Notes: generated from the sequence alone by a model not told the origin. DNA of 64,000 nt from Luteimicrobium sp042670205 (GCF_042670205.1 NZ_JBHUWD010000006.1:84705-148704); one strand, 5' to 3'; shown: positions 42,131 to 51,128, counted from the first letter of the stretch. Numbers and translations are program-made.

Positions 42131-43188
42131 CCGTGGCGACGACGCGCACGATGGGCACGTCCGCGCCCGCACCGCTCGCGGAGGTCGTCCGCGGGGACCT
42201 CGTCGAGTCCGTGCACGCGGGGCACCTCGTGGCCCTCGACGCCGCCGGCGAGCCCGTGCTGGTCGCCGGCGACCCGGCGGTGACGTTCTGGCCGCGCTCG
42301 TCGCTCAAGCCCGTGCAGGCGCTCGCGCTGGTGCGCGCGGGTCTCGACGTGCCCGACCGCCTGCTCGCCCTCGCGTGCGCGAGCCATGCGGGCGACGCGG
42401 TGCACCGTGACGGCGTCCACGAGCTGCTCGGGCTCGCCGGGCTCGACGAGGCTGCACTGCGCAACACGCCCGCCCTGCCGCTCGACCCGGCCGTGGCGCT
42501 CGAGTGGGAGCTCGCCGGCCACGGCCCGAGCCGCCTGACCCAGAACTGCTCCGGCAAGCACGCGGCGATGCTCGTGACGTGCCGGGTCAACGGCTGGGAC
42601 ACCAGCACCTACCTCGACCCCGCACACCCGCTGCAGCAGGCCGTCGCGGCCACGGTCCGCGAGCTGACGGCGCCCGACGACGCGGCCGGGGGAGCGGGCG
42701 AGGAGCCCGGGGCCGCCCACGTCACCGTCGACGGCTGCGGCGCGCCGCTGTTCTCGACGTCCGTCGTCGGGCTGGCGCGCGCGTTCGCGCGCATCGGCCG
42801 TGCCGTCGAGCGCGACCCGCTGACGCCCGAGGCCCGCGTCGCCCGCGCGATGAACCAGCACCCGCACATGGTCTCGGGCACCGGACGCGACGCGACGGTC
42901 GTCATGCAGGCGGTCGACGGACTGATCGCCAAGGACGGCGCCGACGGGGTGTTCGCGCTCGCCACGGCCGACGGCCGCGCGGTCGCGTTCAAGGTCGCCG
43001 ACGGCGCCAAGCGGCCCGTGCACGCCGTCCTCGACGCCGCGCTGCGTGCGCTCGGGATCGGCACGGACGACCCCGGGGCGGCCGGTCCCCGGCACCCCGT
43101 GCTGCCGCTGCTCCCGCCCGTCGTCGTCGAGGGCGGCGGGGCCGGTGTCGGCGAGGTGCGCGCCGTCGTCGGGGGGACCGGCGCGTGA
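42127..43188 (+). CDS. L-asparaginase II-type amidohydrolase
   Basis: 353 aa of the Rhizobium-etli-like asparaginase family (PF06089), unrelated to E. coli AnsA/B. Key segments: ARLAEVVRGDLVESVHAGH-like N-terminus (LAEVVRGDLVES), FWPRSSLKPVQALAL with the catalytic Ser-Lys pair (SSLKP), SHAGDAVHRDGVHELL, and NCSGKHAAML. Releases ammonia from asparagine. GTG 42127 overlaps the DUF2516 stop and its own stop overlaps dtd, so DUF2516-asparaginase-dtd form one coupled unit. Confidence 0.92.
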   Translation: MTVATTRTMGTSAPAPLAEVVRGDLVESVHAGHLVALDAAGEPVLVAGDPAVTFWPRSSLKPVQALALVRAGLDVPDRLLALACASHAGDAVHRDGVHELLGLAGLDEAALRNTPALPLDPAVALEWELAGHGPSRLTQNCSGKHAAMLVTCRVNGWDTSTYLDPAHPLQQAVAATVRELTAPDDAAGGAGEEPGAAHVTVDGCGAPLFSTSVVGLARAFARIGRAVERDPLTPEARVARAMNQHPHMVSGTGRDATVVMQAVDGLIAKDGADGVFALATADGRAVAFKVADGAKRPVHAVLDAALRALGIGTDDPGAAGPRHPVLPLLPPVVVEGGGAGVGEVRAVVGGTGA

Positions 43189-43610
43189 GGGCCGTCGTCC
43201 AGCGCGTGACGCGCGCGAGCGTCACCGTCGAGGGCGAGGTGGTCGGGGCGATCGACGAGCCCGGGCTGCTCGTGCTCGTCGGGGTGACCCACGACGACAC
43301 GCCCGACGACGCCGCGACCCTCGCGCGCAAGGTCGCCGGGCTGCGGATCCTGCGCGACGAGCTCTCGGTGGCCGACGCGGGCGCGCCAGTCCTCGTCGTC
43401 AGCCAGTTCACGCTGTACGGCGACACGCGCAAGGGGCGGCGGCCGTCGTGGGTCGCGGCCGCGCCGGGGTCGGTCGCGGAGCCTCTCGTGGACGCGGTCG
43501 CGGCCGGGCTGCGCGCCGCGGGCGTCCGCGTCGAGACGGGCCGGTTCGGCGCGATGATGGAGGTCGCGCTCGTCAACGACGGTCCGTTCACGCTCGTCGT
43601 CGACGTCTGA
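43185..43610 (+). CDS. dtd: D-aminoacyl-tRNA deacylase
   Basis: 141 aa, full length. MRAVVQRVTRASVTV at the start (here GTG), VSQFTLYGDTRKGRRPSW (the SQFTLYGD motif with the catalytic Thr) and ALVNDGPFTLVVDV (the NxGPxT/cross-subunit Gly-cis-Pro loop). It removes D-amino acids and Gly from mischarged tRNA. Coupled by GTGA to asparaginase. Confidence 0.96.
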   Translation: MRAVVQRVTRASVTVEGEVVGAIDEPGLLVLVGVTHDDTPDDAATLARKVAGLRILRDELSVADAGAPVLVVSQFTLYGDTRKGRRPSWVAAAPGSVAEPLVDAVAAGLRAAGVRVETGRFGAMMEVALVNDGPFTLVVDV

Positions 43611-43689
43611 GACGCCCGCCGGGCGAACCGCACTCCCGGTCGAGACGTGTGCTTGACACGTCCGAAACCCTCCCGAGACCTCGCTCTGG

Positions 43690-43704
43690 TCGAATGGAAT
43701 TCGA
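43690..43704 (+). promoter_or_regulatory. Palindrome upstream of the LuxR-type regulator
   Basis: TCGAAT-GGA-ATTCGA, a perfect 6-3-6 palindrome 60 bp before the regulator ATG. A TTGACA -35-like hexamer is at 43653-43658 and a TAACAT -10-like hexamer at 43713-43718. The 3-nt spacer does not fit the 4-nt LexA box. Candidate autoregulatory site. Confidence 0.45.
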
Positions 43705-43764
43705 AGCGCGGCTAACATTCGAGTCACGTCTGACCGATGCCGCTCAGAGACAGGGGGGGTTCGC

Positions 43765-46700
43765 ATGCCCGCAGGGGTCCAGGACCGTCCAGGGGGAACG
43801 ACCACCAGCCACGCCGCCCGGCGCGAGAGCGCGGCGCCGCCGCTCCCGCGCGCCCGCGAGCGCGAGCGTGCCCGCACGGTCGTCGGGGACGGGTACGGCG
43901 GGATCGTCTGGCGCGCCGAGCCGGGTGGCGGCCGGTCCAGCCTGCTCGACGAGGTCCTCGCCGATCTCACCGCCGAGCGCGACGTCGCCGCGCCGCCCGG
44001 GGGCGGCCGGGGACCGGTCGCGCCCCCGGTCCCGCTCGTCGTCCGGGTGGGACGGGCTGCGGGGGAGCGCCCCGGCGCGTTCGTCCGCGCGCTCGTCGAG
44101 GGCGTCGTCGCCGCCGTCGGCGCCACGCCTCCCGCCGTTCCTACGTCCGGCCCCGACGACGCCGAGCGCTGCCCCGAGGCAGCGGCAGCCCTGTTCGCCG
44201 ACGCCGTGGGGCCCCTGCTCGCGGGCCGGTCGCTCGTCGTCGCGGTCGACGACCTCGACCTCCTGGACCCCGACTGCCAGGAGGTGCTCGGGCAGGTCGT
44301 CTCCCGCCGCGCGCGCGGCGTCGTCGTGCTCGCGACGGCCGGCACCGACGACGACGCGACGCTGCCCCGGGCGCTCGAGGTGCGTGACCTGCCCGGGCTC
44401 GGCCCGGTCGAGACCGTCGCGCTCCTGGCGGCGCGCGGCACGGTGGTCGCGCCCCACGTCGCAGCCCGGCTGGCACGTGACCTCGTGGGCAACCCGGCGG
44501 CCCTCGTCCAGACGGCGGCGCTCCTGAGCGGGGCGCAGCTCGCGGGCTCGTCGGCGCTGCCAGACCCGCTGCCCGTCGTGCCGGCGGTCCGCGACGTCGT
44601 CGGGAAGTCGGTCGACCGTCTCGACGAGTCCGAGCGGCACGTGCTGCTCGTCGCCTCGGTCGCAGCGACCCAGCGGACCGACGTCCTGCTCGCCGCGACC
44701 GGCCGCAGCACCGACGAGCTCCTGCGCGGCGGCGCCGCCGCGCACCTCGACCTCGTGGCGTCGCGCTACCGGTTCGCCGACCCGCGCGTGCGCGCCCTGG
44801 TCCACGGCGAGGCGACCCTGGCCGAGCGCACCGCCGCGCACGACGCCCTCGCTCGCGCCGTCGCCGGAGCCGACCCCGAGCTCGCGGCCTGGCACGTCGC
44901 GCTCGCCACCCTCGAGGGCGACTCCCACGTCGCCGACGGCCTCGTCGTGCTCGCCCGTCGTCACCTCCACCACGGCGACGCCGGCGCGGCGTTCGAGGTC
45001 GCGCGCGAGGCGGCGTCGCACGCGGTCGGACGCGCGCGCCGTCGGGCCCTCGAGCTCGCCGCGGCGTCCGCCCTCGCGGCGGGCTGCGTGCAGGACGCCA
45101 CCCACTGGGCCCGCGGCGCCATGCGCGGCGCGGACCCGGACGAGGCCGCGCGCGTGCTCCCGACGTTCGTCGTGGCCGTGACGCTCTCCGAGGGCCAGGT
45201 CCCGCTCGACGCCGTGGAGCGGGCGGTGTCGTCCGTGCTCGTCGCCGACCCGCGCACGACGGCGCGCCCGGTCGCGCCCTGGGCCAAGACCGCGCTGCGG
45301 ACCGTCCGCGCAGCCGTCACCGCGGCCCGCCTGCTCGCGGAGCGGGGGGAGGGGCGCAGCGCCCGCTCCGCGCTCGCGGACGCCGAGCGCGTCGCCGAGG
45401 CGCTGCAGGCCGCGGCTCCGCTCGACGAGGTCACGGCTGCGGCGTCGGGCCGGGCGCAGGCGGCGCTCGCTGCGGGCCGCGTGGCCGCCGACGTCTTCCG
45501 CGTCCAGCCCGGCGGCGCGCGCGAGACCGACGTGGTCGCGCCGCTCGCCGGCGGGGCGGACGCGTCCACGCGCGCGGTCGCTGGCCTGCACGCGGGGCTC
45601 CGGGGCGACCTCGCGGCGGCGTCGTCCGCGCTCGCGAACGCGCTCCTCGAGCTCGCCCCCCTCGACGGCGAGGAGCCGTGGGACGACGGGACGGCCGGGG
45701 CGTCGGTACCGCTCGCGGAGGCGCACCTGTGGGTCGCGAAGGCCCTCGTCGACACCTGGGCCGGGGACCTGCGTGCCGCGCGGGCCGAGCTGGAGCACGC
45801 GGCGGTCCGCGTGCCGGTGGCCCTGCCGTTCGCGGGGCTCGGCGCGGTGCTCGCCTGCCGGCTCGACCTCGCGGCGACGGGTGCCACCGGACCCGTCGGC
45901 GCCGCGCTCACCGCTACCGTTCCCGGCCCGCGGAGCCGGCCCGTGCGGCACGGCGCCCTCGCCGACCGCGCCCTCGCGGCCGTCCTCGAACGCCGGTACG
46001 ACGAGGCTGCGACGCTCGTCGAGCTCGCCGAGCAGCGCGAGCGGGCGGTCGAGGCGCAACCGCTGCCGCTCCCCGTCGTCGACGAGGTGTGCGCGTGGGA
46101 GCGCGCGGGCCGGCGCGCGGAGGCGCTCGCCGCGCGCGACCGGCTGCGCGAGCGCACGGCCGGGCTCCCGGCGGACCTGCGGGACGCCGCTGTCGCCCGG
46201 GCCGACGTGCTCGTGGCGCCGCCCGAGCAGCTGGCCGCTGCCGTCGAGGTCGCCGTCGAGGTCTCGCGGCGCCTGGCGTCGCCGTACGAACGGGCCCGGA
46301 CCGAGCTCGCGATCGGCCGTGCCCTCGCCCGCACGGGCGACGTGTACGACGCGACGAGTCACCTGTTCTCCGCGGTCGAGCTGTTCCGCACGGCCGGAGC
46401 CGCGGCGTGGGAGCGGGCGGCGTCGGACGACCTGCGGGCGCTCGACGGGCAGCACGAGCCGACGGCACCCGTCACGGGCCAGGTCGCCGTGGCGCCGCCG
46501 TCGGCGACCGGCGTCCCCGCCGACGGGACCGGACCGGGCGCGATGGTGCCGGCCGCCGGCATGCGGGCGTCGGGCGGCGTCGCGACGCCGGGTCCGGGCG
46601 CGGCGCAGGTCGGAGGGCCAGCGGGTGCGGTGGCACCCGACGCCGTCGTCGACGCCCTGCGCGCCCGTCTCCACGAGCGCTGGGGCGACCTGCTGACCGA

Positions 46701-46869
46701 GCGCGAGCTCGACGTCGCGCTGCTGGTCGTGGACGGGGCCTCCAACAAGGAGGTCGCCGAGTGGCTGTTCGTCTCCGTGCGGACGGTCGAGGTGCACCTG
46801 GGGCGGGTGTTCCGGAAGCTCGGCGTGCGCTCGCGCGTCGAGCTGACGGTCGTGGCGCACCGCGGCTGA
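43765..46869 (+). CDS. Large LuxR-family regulator with degenerate ATPase domain
   Basis: 1034 aa with LAL-like architecture: N-terminal ATPase-like domain (about 30-270), long TPR-like helical middle (about 300-920), Pro/Ala linker and C-terminal LuxR HTH (LTERELDVALLVVDGASNKEVAEWLFVSVRTVEVHLGRVFRKLG, about 975-1020). The P-loop equivalent reads AEPGGGRSSLLDEV and lacks the lysine; the Walker B SLVVAVDDLDLLD is kept. ATG 43765 follows AGGGGGGG. Transcription of the following microprotein and lipoprotein genes may be its task; target unproven. Confidence 0.88.
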   Translation: MPAGVQDRPGGTTTSHAARRESAAPPLPRARERERARTVVGDGYGGIVWRAEPGGGRSSLLDEVLADLTAERDVAAPPGGGRGPVAPPVPLVVRVGRAAGERPGAFVRALVEGVVAAVGATPPAVPTSGPDDAERCPEAAAALFADAVGPLLAGRSLVVAVDDLDLLDPDCQEVLGQVVSRRARGVVVLATAGTDDDATLPRALEVRDLPGLGPVETVALLAARGTVVAPHVAARLARDLVGNPAALVQTAALLSGAQLAGSSALPDPLPVVPAVRDVVGKSVDRLDESERHVLLVASVAATQRTDVLLAATGRSTDELLRGGAAAHLDLVASRYRFADPRVRALVHGEATLAERTAAHDALARAVAGADPELAAWHVALATLEGDSHVADGLVVLARRHLHHGDAGAAFEVAREAASHAVGRARRRALELAAASALAAGCVQDATHWARGAMRGADPDEAARVLPTFVVAVTLSEGQVPLDAVERAVSSVLVADPRTTARPVAPWAKTALRTVRAAVTAARLLAERGEGRSARSALADAERVAEALQAAAPLDEVTAAASGRAQAALAAGRVAADVFRVQPGGARETDVVAPLAGGADASTRAVAGLHAGLRGDLAAASSALANALLELAPLDGEEPWDDGTAGASVPLAEAHLWVAKALVDTWAGDLRAARAELEHAAVRVPVALPFAGLGAVLACRLDLAATGATGPVGAALTATVPGPRSRPVRHGALADRALAAVLERRYDEAATLVELAEQRERAVEAQPLPLPVVDEVCAWERAGRRAEALAARDRLRERTAGLPADLRDAAVARADVLVAPPEQLAAAVEVAVEVSRRLASPYERARTELAIGRALARTGDVYDATSHLFSAVELFRTAGAAAWERAASDDLRALDGQHEPTAPVTGQVAVAPPSATGVPADGTGPGAMVPAAGMRASGGVATPGPGAAQVGGPAGAVAPDAVVDALRARLHERWGDLLTERELDVALLVVDGASNKEVAEWLFVSVRTVEVHLGRVFRKLGVRSRVELTVVAHRG

Positions 46870-46890
46870 GCCCGAGCCGGGCGCGGCCCG

Positions 46891-46910
46891 CGTACGGGTT
46901 CTCCCGTACG
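46891..46910 (+). terminator. Short hairpin after the LuxR-type gene
   Basis: CGTACGGG-TTCT-CCCGTACG, 8-bp perfect stem, 22 bp after the stop codon. Confidence 0.6.
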
Positions 46911-46963
46911 TCGTGGGGTGCGTACGGTTCGGGAATGTGGGCGACGCGGATATCGGAAGGTCT

Positions 46964-46983
46964 CCTGACAAATTACGGTCAGG
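46964..46983 (+). promoter_or_regulatory. Inverted repeat before the CBM-like microprotein gene
   Basis: CCTGAC-AAATTACG-GTCAGG: 6-bp arms with an AT-rich 8-bp centre, 35 bp before ATG 47018. Symmetry and spacing fit a LuxR-type dimer site. Confidence 0.45.
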
Positions 46984-47017
46984 GAGTCCGACCTCTCTCA
47001 GCGTGGAGCAGCAGATC

Positions 47018-47203
47018 ATGAAACCCCCCTCACCCCGGCCCTCACGCCGCCCGCTCGCGGCCGCGAGGGCGCTGACGACCGTCGAGACGGACGTCGAGAC
47101 CGTCCGCTACGGCGGGCACACGTGGTCGGCCACGTGGTGGACGCCGAACAACCAGCCCCACGCCGCCGACGCCAGCCCGTGGGCCGACGAGGGGGCGTGC
47201 TGA
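47018..47203 (+). CDS. 61-aa protein with chitin-binding (CBM5/12)-like motif
   Basis: Basic N-terminus (MKPPSPRPSRRPLAAARALTT) followed by VETVRYGGHTWSATWWTPNN and PWADEGAC, which resembles the core of CBM5/12 chitin-binding modules (Y-x-G-x-x-W-x-A-x-W-W-T). No hydrophobic signal peptide is visible, so it either stays inside or is exported unconventionally. GGAG 8 nt before ATG 47018. Its TGA shares an A with the ATG of the next gene (TGATG), so both are co-translated. Confidence 0.65.
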   Translation: MKPPSPRPSRRPLAAARALTTVETDVETVRYGGHTWSATWWTPNNQPHAADASPWADEGAC

Positions 47204-47808
47204 TGCCGGCGGGTCTCCGCGCGCTCGGCGCGTCGCTCCTGGCGGTGGGGGCCGTGCTCGCCCTCTCCGGGTGCTCGTTCGTCACGGGGGGCGACGCCCA
47301 GGGGAGCGCGGGCGATGCGTCGGCCGCCACCTCGCCGGCGCCCGACGCCGTCGGGACGGCCCGGGCCGTCGGCCCGCTGAAGGTCGCGGCCCCCGAGTAC
47401 TGGGTGGTCGAGGCCACGAAGGGCGGTGTCACGCACGTGTCCGCGGGCGGCTGCCCGAAGGGCACGGCGTGCCCGGGCTTCGACGTCGTCACGGGCAGGG
47501 CCGCGCGGAGCGGGGCCGACGCGGTGTACCTCCCGAAGAGCGCGACCTGTCCGGGCGCGAAGGCGCTCCACGCCGTCGCCGTCACGGGCGGCGGCGCCGC
47601 GACCTCCGCGCCCGCGACGGTCGCGGGCACCGACGCCACCCGCAGCGTCTACGCGCTCTCGTGCCGCGACGCGTCCGGCAAGGAGCAGTACCGGGCCGCG
47701 CAGGTCCAGTGGTCCGTGCCGGGGGCCCCCGGCGGCCCGGTGCTGGTCGTCGACCGGTGGGCGTTCGAGGGTCTCGACGCCCGCCTCGAGGCGGCTCGCT
47801 GGGCCTAG
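47203..47808 (+). CDS. Lipoprotein of unknown function
   Basis: 201 aa. Signal with lipobox: LGASLLAVGAVLALSGCSF (LSGC). The mature part has four further cysteines (GGCPKGTACPGF, ATCPGAK, LSCRDASGK), likely disulfides. Acts at the outer face of the membrane. ATG 47203 overlaps the stop of the chitin-binding-like ORF. Not recognised beyond this. Confidence 0.78.
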   Translation: MPAGLRALGASLLAVGAVLALSGCSFVTGGDAQGSAGDASAATSPAPDAVGTARAVGPLKVAAPEYWVVEATKGGVTHVSAGGCPKGTACPGFDVVTGRAARSGADAVYLPKSATCPGAKALHAVAVTGGGAATSAPATVAGTDATRSVYALSCRDASGKEQYRAAQVQWSVPGAPGGPVLVVDRWAFEGLDARLEAARWA

Positions 47809-47885
47809 CAGCCCCCGTCGCCCGGTCGGCCACCCCGGCCGGGCGGCGGACGCGCGCGGGGCCCCGTCTCAGGGATCAGCACGGC

Positions 47886-47918
47886 GAAGGCCCCGGTCAC
47901 GTGGTGACCGGGGCCTTC
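47886..47918. terminator. Strong hairpin terminator
   Basis: GAAGGCCCCGGTCAC (47886-47900) and GTGACCGGGGCCTTC (47904-47918) with a 3-nt loop; between convergent lipoprotein and surface-protein genes. Confidence 0.88.
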
Positions 47919-48047
47919 TGCGCGACGTGGTGGGGGTCGTCGCGCCTTCGCAGGAGCGCCCCAAGGGGGTGGGGGTCCCGCGGAACGCGGCGCCCCGCAG
48001 GCCCCAGGGGTGGGTCGGGCGGCGCGCTCGCGGTCCGTGTCAGTGCG

Positions 48048-48908
48048 TCAGAGCGCGGCCTTGCGGCGGCGACGTCCGGCGATCACGAGGCCGCCGCCGA
48101 TGAGCAGCAGCGCGGCCGCGGCGCCGGCGAACGGCAGGACGTTCGCGCCGGTCTCGGCGAGTCCCGAGCGGGAGTCGGACCGGGAGGCCGGGGTCTCGCC
48201 GGGGACGACGGCCGCCGTGGTGGTGCCGCCCGTCGGGAGCACCGAGCTGGTCGGCGAGCCCGACGGCCCGGGAGCGTTCATCGGGTTGGCGCAGGCCGTC
48301 GTCGCCGGCGGGTAGCTGACGACGCCGGAGACCACGTTGACCGCCGGCAGCACGAGGGCCGCCGAGTCCGTCTTCGCGGTGCCCGTCCGGTACACGCCGT
48401 CGTTGATCGTGACCCGCGTCGTCGACGCGACGTTGGTGTAGTCGTCGTCGTGCACCGTGAAGGTGACCTTCACGTCGGGGCGCACCCACGTGTACGGGCC
48501 GCCCTCCTCCCACGTGCCGTTCTTGAACACCCAGCCGGGCCAGGCCGTGGGCTTGCCCCCGGCCTCCTCGGCACCGAGCCACAGGACCTTCCCGGAGACC
48601 GGCAGGTTCTTCTGCGTCTCCGAGTGGGTGCCGTCGAGCGACGTCCACGTGAGGTCGACGGCCGTCGCGGACGGGTCCTTCGACACGTCGACGGCGTACC
48701 GGAGGTACGGAACGTTCCCGTCGCACTCGGGCGACTTCACGGCGAGCCCGACGGCGGTCTGCGGCGTGGCGCCGTAACCGTCGGTGGCCGTCGGGGTCGG
48801 GCTGGGGGTCGGGTCGGCGGCGGACGTGACGGAGGCGCCGGCGACGGTCAGCGGGAGGACCAGCGCGGCGGCTGCGGCCCCGCGACGCCATGTGCGGGCT
48901 GACACCAT
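48048..48908 (-). CDS. Sortase-anchored (LAETG) surface protein
   Basis: 286 aa. Signal peptide (RRGAAAAALVLPLTVAGASVTSAADP), Thr/Pro-rich start of the mature chain, a beta-rich ectodomain with Trp-rich segments (WPGWVFKNGTWEEGGPYTWVRPDVKVTFTV) and a C-terminal sorting signal LAETG-ANVLPFAGAAAALLLIGGGLVIAG-RRRRK. LAxTG is the motif of class E sortases of high-GC actinobacteria. ATG 48906-48908 preceded by GAGAAGAG. Role in adhesion or wall structure unknown; no sortase gene is in this window. Confidence 0.88.
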   Translation of the reverse strand: MVSARTWRRGAAAAALVLPLTVAGASVTSAADPTPSPTPTATDGYGATPQTAVGLAVKSPECDGNVPYLRYAVDVSKDPSATAVDLTWTSLDGTHSETQKNLPVSGKVLWLGAEEAGGKPTAWPGWVFKNGTWEEGGPYTWVRPDVKVTFTVHDDDYTNVASTTRVTINDGVYRTGTAKTDSAALVLPAVNVVSGVVSYPPATTACANPMNAPGPSGSPTSSVLPTGGTTTAAVVPGETPASRSDSRSGLAETGANVLPFAGAAAALLLIGGGLVIAGRRRRKAAL

Positions 48909-49140
48909 GACGAACTCTTCTCGTAGGTTCACGGCGGGTGGTTCACGGCGACGTGAAGCGGGATGTGACGGTCGCGACCCACCACGAGGGAGAGCCTGGA
49001 CCGTGGCCCTGATACTACCCACGCCGAACGGGCGCAACCGCAGGTCAGCCGGGTGAACCGAGGGTGATCCCGCGAGTCGATGCCGATTCGTTATCGGAGC
49101 GGGCGTGGACCGTCGCCCGGGGCGCCTGAACGGGGCGTCG

Positions 49141-51036
49141 TCAGCCCGCGCAGGACGTCGGTCGGACCGTCTCGAGGCCGCTCACCGTGGTGGTGGGGGT
49201 GGTCCAGAGCTCGAGCGGGCTGCCGCTCGCGCGGGGCGTCAGGAGCGTCACCGTGAGGGTGACCTTCTGCCCCGGGGAGAGTCCGACGGTGAGCTGGGTC
49301 GCGGTCCGCCCCGCGACGTCGTGCGAGTCCCCGCCCACGGTCGCCGTGCCGCGCTCGATCACGGGCACCCCGACGCCCTGGGGCGTGTACACGACGACGT
49401 TCGTCCGGATGTCGCCGGGCTTGACGTCGACGCCCGCCGCCTCGCCCGTGACGTAGCTCGGCAGCGACTCCTCGGCGTCCTTCGGCGCCTCGGAACGGAG
49501 GGTGACCGTGTAGACGTCGCGGCGCGTGCCCGAGGTGCCCTCGACGCACTGCGACGAGGCGAGCTTCGTGGACGTCCGCAGGTAGTAGCCCATCTTCCCG
49601 GACGTCCCGTCGTTGAGGAGGACCGCGACAGCCTGGTCGCCGCGCGGCGTCGAGGTCAGCGCCCCGCTCAGCTCGGTGCCGGCGAGGAGCGCCTGCTCGC
49701 CGTCGTGCGCCGACCACACGAGGAGGCGCCGCTCGTCGGCGGAGGCCGTCAGGGCGTGCTGGAGGTCGGTCGCCGGGACGTCGCCGTGCAGCAGCGTCTC
49801 GAAGACGGCGCCTGCGGCGGCAGAGAAGAACGCGTCCTGCTGCGCGGGGTCGGAGATCTCCGCGTAGACCTGGGAGAGCAGGATGCTCACGGCGTTGTCG
49901 GCGGTCAGCTGCACGTCGGTCGCGCCACCGTCGGTGCCGGGCGCCTTCACGGTGACCGGACCCGTCGCGCCGAGCAGCTGGGAGAGCGCCACCGGGTCGG
50001 TCGCGACGACGCCGTCGACCTTTCCGTGCCCGGCCTTCTTCCACATGGCGGCCATGGTCCGGCCCGTGTCGGGGAAGTCCGCGAGCATCGTGGTGTCCTG
50101 CGGGAAGCGGGCCGGCTGCGTCCCGAAGACGTCGGTCGCGTCCTTGCCGAGGTCGACGACGGGTTCCGCCCACGGCCCGAGGTCCGCCGACGACGCGTGC
50201 CCGGCGACCGTGATCCTCCCGCCCTTCGCGCGCAGCACGGTGATCGAGCCGGGGATCCCGCCCGACGAGCGCAGCTCCGCGTTGTTGAGGGACAGCAGCA
50301 GGTAGGTGCGGGGGCCGTCCGCGCCGAGCATGGGCGGCAGGAGGGCGGTCGCGCGGTGCGCCGTCGTGACCGTCGAGGAGAGCGTGCGGACCTTGTCCTG
50401 GAGGCTCGCGACCGGGTCGCCGAGCTGCGGGCGCAACGCCTCGGTGTCGATGGCGTCGAGGTCGCGGCGGACCGAGGCTAGCGCGTCGGCCGAGCTCGCC
50501 ACGAGCGGCGCCGCGCGCTCGAGCGGTCCGAGGTCGATGCGGCCGTCCTTCGCGCGCAGCCCCGCCAGGTCGACGACGCCGGAGGCCCGGACGAGCGGTG
50601 GCAGGACGTCCTGGGCGAGGTCGTCGACCGAGCGGGTCGCGGTCCGGAACGCCTCCGCGTCGGTGCCGATGCCCGGGAGCGAGCCCGCCACCGCCCAGAC
50701 CGGGCCGCTCGTGCCGCGCCGCGCCTTCGCCGTCTTCTCCTGCACCCGGGCGAGCGCGCTCTGCGCGGCCTGCGTGTCGCCGCCGGTGAGCGCCTCCTCG
50801 ACCACGGGGACGTCGTCGAGCGCGGACGTCAGCGCGTCGCGCGCCTCGAGGCCACCCTTGACCGCGAGCCCGACGGCGACCGCGACCGCCACGACGACGA
50901 CCGTGATCCCGAGCGCGACCCAGCGCCCCACGTGGCGGCGGTGCCGCGGCTGGGCCCGGCCGTGCGCCGGCACGGCGTGCAGCCCCGCGGGCGGGACGTC
51001 GGCGCCGTCGGGGGTGTCGGGCGGGTCGCTCGGCAT
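49141..51036 (-). CDS. DUF4012 membrane-anchored protein
   Basis: 631 aa. One N-terminal membrane helix (WVALGITVVVVAVAVAVGLAV, about 40-60), then the extracellular DUF4012 region (RTYLLLSLNNAELRSSGGIPGSITVLRAKGGRI, FPDTGRTMAAMWKKAGHGKVDGVVATDPVALSQLLGATGPV, DVYTVTLRSEAPK). DUF4012 proteins are often near polysaccharide genes, none of which is seen here. A TAGAGT hexamer 7 bp before ATG 51036 implies a leaderless mRNA and supports this start over GTG 51045. Confidence 0.88.
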   Translation of the reverse strand: MPSDPPDTPDGADVPPAGLHAVPAHGRAQPRHRRHVGRWVALGITVVVVAVAVAVGLAVKGGLEARDALTSALDDVPVVEEALTGGDTQAAQSALARVQEKTAKARRGTSGPVWAVAGSLPGIGTDAEAFRTATRSVDDLAQDVLPPLVRASGVVDLAGLRAKDGRIDLGPLERAAPLVASSADALASVRRDLDAIDTEALRPQLGDPVASLQDKVRTLSSTVTTAHRATALLPPMLGADGPRTYLLLSLNNAELRSSGGIPGSITVLRAKGGRITVAGHASSADLGPWAEPVVDLGKDATDVFGTQPARFPQDTTMLADFPDTGRTMAAMWKKAGHGKVDGVVATDPVALSQLLGATGPVTVKAPGTDGGATDVQLTADNAVSILLSQVYAEISDPAQQDAFFSAAAGAVFETLLHGDVPATDLQHALTASADERRLLVWSAHDGEQALLAGTELSGALTSTPRGDQAVAVLLNDGTSGKMGYYLRTSTKLASSQCVEGTSGTRRDVYTVTLRSEAPKDAEESLPSYVTGEAAGVDVKPGDIRTNVVVYTPQGVGVPVIERGTATVGGDSHDVAGRTATQLTVGLSPGQKVTLTVTLLTPRASGSPLELWTTPTTTVSGLETVRPTSCAG

Positions 51037-51043
51037 GGCCGCC

Positions 51044-51049
51044 ACTCTA
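51044..51049 (-). promoter_or_regulatory. -10 element of the DUF4012 gene (leaderless)
   Basis: TAGAGT on the minus strand, 7 bp before ATG 51036, placing the transcription start at or next to the start codon. Confidence 0.5.
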
Positions 51050-51128
51050 GAGCGCGCACGGGGAGGAGTCGGTCGCCCGTCGTGGTGAAGAAGTGCGCGG
51101 ACGCGTCAGCGGGCGGGATTCACCCGGC

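Noticed and set aside
38780..42172. 1130-codon minus-strand frame across FUSC, VapBC and TDT genes
   Set aside because: Overlaps several well-supported plus-strand genes and has no recognisable domain.
43690..43704. LexA/SOS box in front of the LuxR-type regulator
   Set aside because: Half-sites are similar to TCGAAC/GTTCGA, but the spacer is 3 nt and not 4; kept only as a generic palindrome.
43744..47019. 1091-codon open frame antisense to the LuxR-type regulator
   Set aside because: Low-complexity translation with no motif; the plus-strand frame ends in a clear LuxR HTH.
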